Below, piece after piece: positions 57,650 to 64,000 of a stretch of DNA of 64,000 bases. Numbering within the stretch: the first letter of the stretch is position 1; each line of letters begins with the position of its first letter. The position numbers and the translations under genes were made by a program. A model generated the notes under the pieces. The model worked only from the letters and a program-made list of their open reading frames with translations. It had not been told where the DNA came from and did no database searches. Source of the stretch: Eumeta japonica (taxonomy: Eukaryota; Arthropoda; Insecta; Lepidoptera; Psychidae); assembly GCA_005406025.1 (NCBI GenBank), contig BGZK01000152.1, positions 62,001 through 126,000 of the forward strand, in the 5' to 3' direction.

Positions 57650-59240
57650 TTATATATGAACGTTGGCAAAACACTCAACACATAGAAATGGTTTGTCTGG
57701 GCAAGCATTACAAAAAGTAGGTACTTTTTTGGTCTTGTTTCTGGCTATTACACGACCAAATGTAGACACATTTTTCTTGTAACATTCTACACAAGACCGA
57801 CGCACCTTCAAAGAAGGTCCTGCTTTTTTCTGAAGATCGTGCTTTCTTCTTGTCGTTCGGCCCGAAGGTGCTCTGGGTATTGAAGGTTTTAACATAAAAC
57901 TTTTTAGTATTTCTTTTCTAAAATCTACTATAGGTATGGATTTATTTGTGACGCTTTTGAACAAAACTAAAGCGTTTACCAATGCGACATTCAAAATGAG
58001 ATCAAATGCCATTTTTTTATACCATTTTAGGGACCTTTCTTAATGGAGTTTGATATGCTGCCATTTGATCAACTAAATCCACTGCTCCTTTTGCCTTGTT
58101 ATAATCTACAACAATAGCCGGATTCATCGTGGTTTTATTATTTTTGGTACCGGAAACAAAACGTGTTGAATGTTTTGTGGAAAGTACTAACACATCTCGT
58201 TTATCTTTCCATCGTAAAACAGTTATCCCATCCTCACTTTCCTTCGCTATAAAATGGCCTTTTTTCAGCTTTGTAGAAACGTCAACCTTAGAGAAATGCT
58301 TCCTATTTTTTCGTAAAGTTCTAATTAGATGTGTTTCATTTTCCAGGAGCTCTCTGGCTAAGGATACACTTGTGTACCAGTTATCTGTGTATAATGAATA
58401 TCCTTTATTAAGTAAGTCCTGGCAAAGGTTCATTACAACTCTTTGAGGCGTGACATTCACTTCTTCGTTTTGTTTATCAGCATATATATTTATTTTAAAT
58501 GTATGACCAGGTGGGGTACACAGTTTGAAGAGTTTGATCCCGTACTTATGACGTTTTTGCTTATTATACTGGCGAAATGGCAAGCGTCCTCTGAACGGAT
58601 CCATGCTCTCATCCACGCATATGTCTTGACCGGGGATGAAATTATTTTTAAAATTGACATTCAGCATATCCATTAAGTGTTGAACGCGGTGAAGTCGGTC
58701 TGATTTGTTACTATCGTCATCTTGGGAAAAGTGGATCATTTGTAAGAGCAGCTCAAATCTATTTCTAGACATTACAGATCGAGGAAAATTTTGGCCAATG
58801 ATTTCATCCGTGGACCAATAATCAGCAAGTTTCCGAAGCTTTACCAAACCCATGTACAAAATCAAGCTGAAAAAAATGTTAGTTATCTTAGTTATTGCGA
58901 AAGCATTAGTATATTCAACGATTTCTTGTAAAAGGCTATCCGTCACCAAAAGTGCATAAAAATCTGCTGGAGATTTATCAATCATTGAAGTACGAATAGA
59001 AACCGGCATGCCACAACATTCAGTAAAGGGAATTATATTCCGCTGATTACCTTTGGGATCTGTCCACTTGGACGATGAAGTAGCTTGTAAATCCTGGATT
59101 ACGGCATTAATTTCGGCTTCACTACCCTCACTTGTAGACATGATTCGCAAACGCCTATTCTTCATACGGGGGGGTCGAATATTTTCTTCATCATCACTGA
59201 TACTTAGGTTTAAAGTTTTGTTGAGAAGATCCATTTCCAT
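57650..59240 (-). pseudogene. piggyBac transposase, fifth lineage, one frameshift
   Basis: ATG at 59240 (MEMDLLNKTLNLSISDDEEN; a second Met at 59234) opens a 407-codon frame with IPFTECCGMPVSI, LILYMGLVKLRKLADYWSTD, QDICVDESMDPFRGRL (first Asp), YTDNWYTSVSLA (second Asp) and NKAKGAVDLVDQMAAY (third Asp). At 58017 it stops after LRKVPKMV. The frame 58012-57650 resumes with MAFDLILNVALVNALVLFKS and ends in the cysteine-rich CVECYKKNVS...CNACPDKPFLCVECF. A single indel in the GGTCCCTAAAATGG-like junction near 58020-58030 explains the break. The total of about 525 residues is usual for the family. This is one of the two best-preserved transposases in the window. Confidence 0.9.
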
Positions 59241-59711
59241 ATTATCTATTTGTTATCTTGCGTAATTTCAAAATCGTCAAATTTATCCATAGTGATAACA
59301 AATAAACCAATGAAACCCAATAAATGCACTGCAGTAGTAATGAATGTTAAAATTAAAAGCACAGCACGGCGTCTCAATTCAAGATACGGACAGCAACTGC
59401 AAGCGCAAACGAACGCGGGGGAGCGCGAAGGGCTACCCAACACCGCGACCCACGCGGCACCCTGTAACGGCCGACCGTTTTTTTTCTCTCTGTAGGCCGC
59501 GTCGGTCAATGCTGTCTGACGTTAATTATTTCCATAAATAGTGGCTCAAATTGACTTTTGTTATTACTAAGTAACATTTGAGTAAAAGATAAAAGCATAT
59601 AAGCAAAAAAAAAAAAAAAAATTTAGTAATTTTATACAGATTTAAAATTTTAATAGGCCTAAAGGGAAACTTCACTGACGGTCAGCACTGACCGCGTTAG
59701 CAGAGAACGTG
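59241..59711 (-). mobile_element. Right (5') end of the fifth piggyBac
   Basis: Right of the start codon the sequence ends at 59711 followed by TTAA (59712-59715). In inverse it starts CACGTTCTCTGC and contains the palindrome CGGTCAGCACTGACCG at 59679-59694, like the GCGGTCA palindromes of the 45-kb piggyBac. 59380-59510 is unusually GC-rich with many CpG and may be its promoter. The left end of this element was not recognised. Confidence 0.65.
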
Positions 59712-59715
59712 TTAA

Positions 59716-60100
59716 TATTTTTTTAATGTCGATGGTTTTAATAATATATTTGTTTTATATTAGAGTAGGCAAGTAGAACATCAAAGAGAATGTTGATTTT
59801 TTTTTTGGATTTCGTTTGCACTTGAAAAATCACATCATCTGGCCCAATACTTTCTTTACATAACATTGATTTGTTATGTAAAGAAAATCAAAGTTGATTT
59901 ATGGTATGCGTACTTTTTATTGTCATATCACAATAAAAATAAATTAATTTCTGTAAGCTGGCAGGAATGTGGTGACAAAATGTTACTAAAAGCATGTGGC
60001 CGCGTATGACATACCCCTCCACCAAATCGACTCTTAAAACTTCATACCAAAAAAATAGCATTATATTAAGTATAATTTTTTACAATAGACTATGTGATAA
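59716..60100. repeat. AT-rich junction DNA with a palindrome and a repeat fragment
   Basis: 59851-59886 is an inverted repeat with perfect 15-base arms (TTTCTTTACATAACA) and a 6-base loop. 59985-60025 contains GCATGTGGCCGCGTATGACA, similar to a segment near 53110. This sequence replaces the expected C-terminal coding part of the next gene. Confidence 0.55.
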
Positions 60101-60104
60101 TGTA

Positions 60105-63100
60105 GTTTTTTTTTTGGTTCGAGGAAATCGCCGAACGTGTTGAATTTTTTTAATTGGATTCGATGAACAAGTGCCATACCATCAACAATATAAATTGTCG
60201 AAGTTTGTAAATTCAAAACATCCTGCCGCGTGTTTGTACCACAGTTAAAATTACTTTCAATTTCAAGAACGAGTTCCGATTTCGGAGATTTCCTGTAAAG
60301 TCCTTCTGCGTCAAAAAAGATACTTGCGATAATTTAAAATTTCATGAGATGCTAAAATTTTTATGTCAAATCCACGTTGATTAGCCACCATGAATATTTT
60401 TTGAAAGAGATTTATATCTGTTGCATCTTGCAACTTTTTATTAGAAGTAGCTGTACTTTTATTTTCAGGAGTAGTTATGAAATTATAAAATTTACTTTTT
60501 TTTATGGGATCGGATAACTTTTTAGTTTTCAATATAAATCGCTCACTTTCGTATGTTTTCAACAGAGCCTCTCCATTTTCTACTATATTTAGTAAACATT
60601 GCGAAGAAGATTCATCTGCAAGTTCACCGGAGTAAATATTTCGAAGCGCGAAGTTCTCGTTGTCATCATTGTAAGGATTGCATGCATTGAAATACTTTAT
60701 GATATTTTGAATGTCTTTGTCGATCCTGGATTTCGTCCATTCATTATGATAATTAATATCACTGGTCGAGTCTTCTTGTATTCCAAGATATGAAGAAAGA
60801 GCCTCATGAATGGCGTTTTTGAAGGGATAAAGAAGCAGCCATCTCTGCATCGCTTCTTCATTTTTACTGATGCCAATCAAACCCCCCAGTCACTGCAGAA
60901 GATCGGTTCCGAGATTGCTCTAGTGCTAAGTCGGGGCTCACTCCATTAAATGTACCTTCCGTTCGTTTGACGGACAGCATTCCTCGCTTCATATCGTCTT
61001 CGACTTCTAAAGGTAGTTTCATCATATCTTGTAAATAAAGAGTCACTCCGCGAATGTAATTCGTGTGATTTGTAGAGAAAAAGTAAGGTAACATTTGTCT
61101 AGTAGTTAACAAATGTAACTCATAGTTATTGCTTCTATCAGCCATAACTGAATTCAACAAAATTTCTACCATTTCACAGTAGTTGTTAAAATATTTAAAT
61201 ATTTTATTTTCAGCGCTCATGGTGCGTAAAAAATTTGAAAAATTCTCCGAAAAATCTGTAATTATTCTTTTGTATTGATGGTATTTTTCAAATAGACCTG
61301 AATGATCTTTATCTACTATATTTTCTCTTATTTCTTGAAGACAAGTATTTAGCTGTTGTAAATAATCTTGAGAATAATTCATGCATTCTATAAATTCGGC
61401 AATTTGTATGCTTCTTAAAGCTTCGTACAGGAGTTTATGTGCTCTAATACCTCTATTATACTGAGTACCATTGAGAATTGACGACAAAGTATTCATACCA
61501 TAAATATCAGCTTCAACAAGAATACTATCAAGTCCACTTCCTTCCAGATATTGGCCCAAGCATCGCAAAAAATTTTTTTGTAAATGAAACGATCCAATTC
61601 GCAATATTAAATTATCAAATTCTTCATTTGTTTGTTGAATATTTTTTGCAATAAGATATATGACCATGTCGCATGAAAGTACAGCCACTTTTTTACCAAG
61701 TGCAACACTTACATTGACATAATTTTTCATAGCGGTATAAACAACGTCTTTGGAAGTCGGTGGCTAGGGTATGACTGGACTGAATCCAACGATAGAAACG
61801 GGTGAGGTTTCAGACGATAGTATTTGTTGAAATGGAGTCCATCCTGGTATTGAATTTGTAGATGGTCGGCAGAAATTATTTTTCATTGGACTATACTGCA
61901 GTCTACAGAAGACCCAGAGCAAATGATTAATTAGAAAATTGTTTTGACTGCTTTTCAATAAATAGCTACTGTCCTTATAATTCGGTATTGAAGGCTGCAT
62001 TCTTTCTTCGAAATGAAGAATTTTTTGACAGTTCAAAAGTTTTAAATCAAATTCGTTCTGTTTTGCTGTAGGCTTCAGTTTGATCAAATTTATTTCATTT
62101 TCCATAGATTTTTGTTCTTGATAAATCACCATTGCTGTAACATGAGTCGAGTCTTTTCCGCTTAATGTCTCTTCATTGAAATCATTGTTATCTATAGCTC
62201 CATATAAAAATAACGATGAATCTCGAACTATATTTTTAGGAATAAGCAGTTTTTTTTCTACATCTGCGCACACAATTGACGTTGTTACATCTTTATCGAG
62301 ATTTTTTAATGCTTTGTAACTGATACAATGCCCAACTTTATTCAATATAGTGATTAAATGTTTCGATCGAGTCAAATGATGGATAGATTGAGCTAAAGCT
62401 ATATGCTTTGGAGTCTGTTTCTCTGTAATCGTGAAATATATATCATGGAACACTGATAACGCTCGTCGATTGTAATTTTCACTTAATTTCATATTTTTGG
62501 CACTGAACAATGCTTGCATAAAAGTTTGCCAAGTAGGTGGCAATTGACTTTTTTTCCAAAAGTGTTCAATTAAAATTTCGTCACATAAATACCCATCTTG
62601 TATTACTTCAGTACTTATTATTTCTTTGCGAAGTTGTTTTGCTACTTGAACAATGTAATTTGTTGATTTTGAGGTACGAATATGTTCAATGACTTTATCT
62701 AGTGGTATGTTGGTCATAATTACCATTGATGATTTGGATCGATCACTTGGATATGAAAATAGAACGTTTTCACCATACTTATCAATGAGTAATGATTTCA
62801 TAACGCGATTTTCTACAACTGCATCTTCGATTTCAGTAAGTTCAGCTAGTCGCTTAGCCAAAAATGACACTTCAAAAGAGTTAGATGTTAATTGATGTTT
62901 TATTTCGTCCATCAGCTTCTCAAATGCCTGTATGAGTATGTCATGTGGTATTTTATTTGCAGGTCTACCTGCAGGAGTTTCAGAATTTCTTGGTAGTCGT
63001 AGATAATCACGATAACAGTGTTTATGGTACCTCACTTCCATTGCAAATAAATCGACTGCATGTTCGCAAGTGCTAATTTTTGTGTAAACATCATCTTCTT

Positions 63101-63580
63101 TTTTTCGTGCAGTATTTAAAATTTGTTCTGCCGCCGAAATTTCAGAACACAAATAAAGGGTTTTGTTCTTATTCCTTGTTTGTTTACCGCAGATTAAACA
63201 GTTTTGTCTTTGTCAAATTTTAAAGAAGCTCTTGATGACTTACGAACTGATTCAGTACCAGAAACACTTGCTCCTACTGCAGAAGAGGTGGAAATAGAGA
63301 CATTCTCCTGCTTATGTAATGCCACTTCTCGACGCCTTATTTTTTCTTCACTGATATAACTTGCCATACAAGTTCGATGCCATGAACAATTGTGTTCAGT
63401 AAAGTCTGTATTATTTTTTATTTTCTCGCTAATGTCATCTTTTCTCCGATCTGCTGCATTTTGAATGCTTATAAACGATTGTGGTTTTGGTTTCTCAACT
63501 AAATTATCCGATTCATCACAAAACAAACACAATTTCTCGTTTAGTTTTCGCTTCTTTACATTTACCACTTGTAGTGACAT
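60105..63580 (-). pseudogene. Large zinc-finger protein of an unassigned transposon-like family, C-terminally truncated
   Basis: ATG at 63580 opens MSLQVVNVKKRKLNEKLCLF. Four open pieces follow: 63580-63194, about 63200-61764, 61763-60864 and 60880-60105. They are separated by a frameshift near 63200, an in-frame TAG at about 61760 and a shift in the G6 run near 60880. The N-terminus has two Cys/His fingers (LCLFCDE...HRTCMASY and NCLICGK...YHKHCYRDYL). The middle has GWTPFQQIL, VAVLSCDMVIYLIAKNI, ILRIGSFHLQKNFLRCLGQY and GSGLDSILVEADIYG. After that come LEQSRNRSSAVTGG, a GGLIGIS block, MVANQRGFDIKILASHEILNY and IYIVDGMALVHRIQLKKFNT. I recognise this order from many uncharacterised invertebrate proteins but know no named superfamily or proven function. 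The C-terminus is cut off near 60105. Confidence 0.75.
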
Positions 63581-63589
63581 TGTCCACGT

Positions 63590-64000
63590 TTTTGTTCAGC
63601 AATAATACTAATAGAACAGAAAGAAAACAGAAATGAGTACAAGAAAACTTCAATAATTTTGCTTAAATACAAAAATATAGACCGTTCAGCACTAAGAATT
63701 AGTTGCTACTGACTACTACGAGCGCTATGACAATCGACGCCCGGAGCGGAGAGAGGGGGTCAGGGCAAAGGGAAAGGGACCACCAGCACAGCTGCCGGTA
63801 ACATGTATTTTTTTGTTGTTTGGGATCTCAGGTAAAAGAATTTGAACATAGTTGCCGGTCCTCACATTTTGCATACTCAACTTCCTTTGGCGCTTGCACT
63901 AAAATATGAGTTAATTAACAAGAGTCTTACTTTTTGAAAAATGAATGTAAAAATTTTTTTCGACGAAACTCTTTTCGTCTAAGTGTTAAGACGACACCGT
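63590..64000. other. 5' flank of the large zinc-finger gene
   Basis: It contains a GC-richer block at 63720-63800 and, at the window edge (63960-63985), the short inverted motif GACGAAA/TTTCGTC. If the gene belongs to a mobile element, its 5' terminus may lie here or just outside the window. Confidence 0.35.

Overview
The window reads as AT-rich insect nuclear DNA, most probably from a lepidopteran. Evidence for an insect is the intron-containing mitochondrial-protein genes and the mix of piggyBac, hAT, mariner, P-type, MULE and Jockey elements. Two repeats, at about 10.89-11.11 kb and 11.25-11.56 kb, resemble interspersed repeats I know from moth and butterfly genomes; this is recalled, not searched. 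Only three host genes are supported. They are the 3' end of an unidentified Ser/Lys-rich, probably nuclear protein (3-1745, +), a complete three-exon mitochondrial phenylalanyl-tRNA synthetase FARS2 (10505-14340, -, 442 aa), and the first coding exon of an endonuclease G-like gene (19671-19874, +). No further EndoG exon was found in the remaining 44 kb, so everything to the right looks like a transposon-filled first intron or a broken locus.

0-20 kb is gene-bearing with scattered old repeats. These are a 147-bp hAT-type MITE with perfect 8-bp target duplication (3680-3826), a decayed second copy of the FARS2 last exon carrying a foldback element (6560-7085), a dead mariner (7.6-8.2 kb), a 1.4-kb element with about 400-bp inverted ends (8.64-10.06 kb), and a broken Jockey-type LINE (15.0-17.2 kb).

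20.4-37.5 kb is one composite element of the P/THAP9 superfamily, bounded by a perfect 9-bp duplication (TGTTATCAT) and by inverted ends that contain about 151-bp tandem repeats (eight on the left, about three on the right). Only the C-terminal end of its transposase remains. Three younger elements sit inside it: a MULE-like element with about 0.8-kb inverted repeats encoding a DDE transposase plus a Ulp1 protease/PHD protein (22748-28285), a BED-finger hAT (29642-32201, TSD ATTTTACA), and a nearly intact piggyBac (32374-34997).

37.6-44.1 kb is a ZBED5-like hAT (TSD ATTTAGAC) cut by two further elements. One is a 1.3-kb THAP-bearing element with a 4-bp AATT duplication. The other is a 2.8-kb element with a 4-bp TTAT duplication that encodes an uncharacterised basic/coiled-coil protein. 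45.2-47.7 kb is a piggyBac. 47.9-53.0 kb is a three-level nest: an internally deleted Tigger/pogo, holding a truncated BED hAT, holding a piggyBac inserted inside the BED zinc finger. 53.9-54.8 kb is a decayed copy of what I take to be the catalytic half of the same uncharacterised family as the TTAT element. Two more piggyBac lineages follow (55.1-57.0 and 57.6-59.7 kb).

60.1-63.6 kb holds a long, only lightly damaged reading frame (about 1,150 residues, lesions at three places, C-terminus cut) of a zinc-finger protein family that I recognise as recurrent and transposon-like but cannot assign to a named superfamily. With the TTAT element it is the best candidate here for an undescribed mobile system. 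Nearly all transposases in the window carry lesions, and the nesting order gives a relative age scale.
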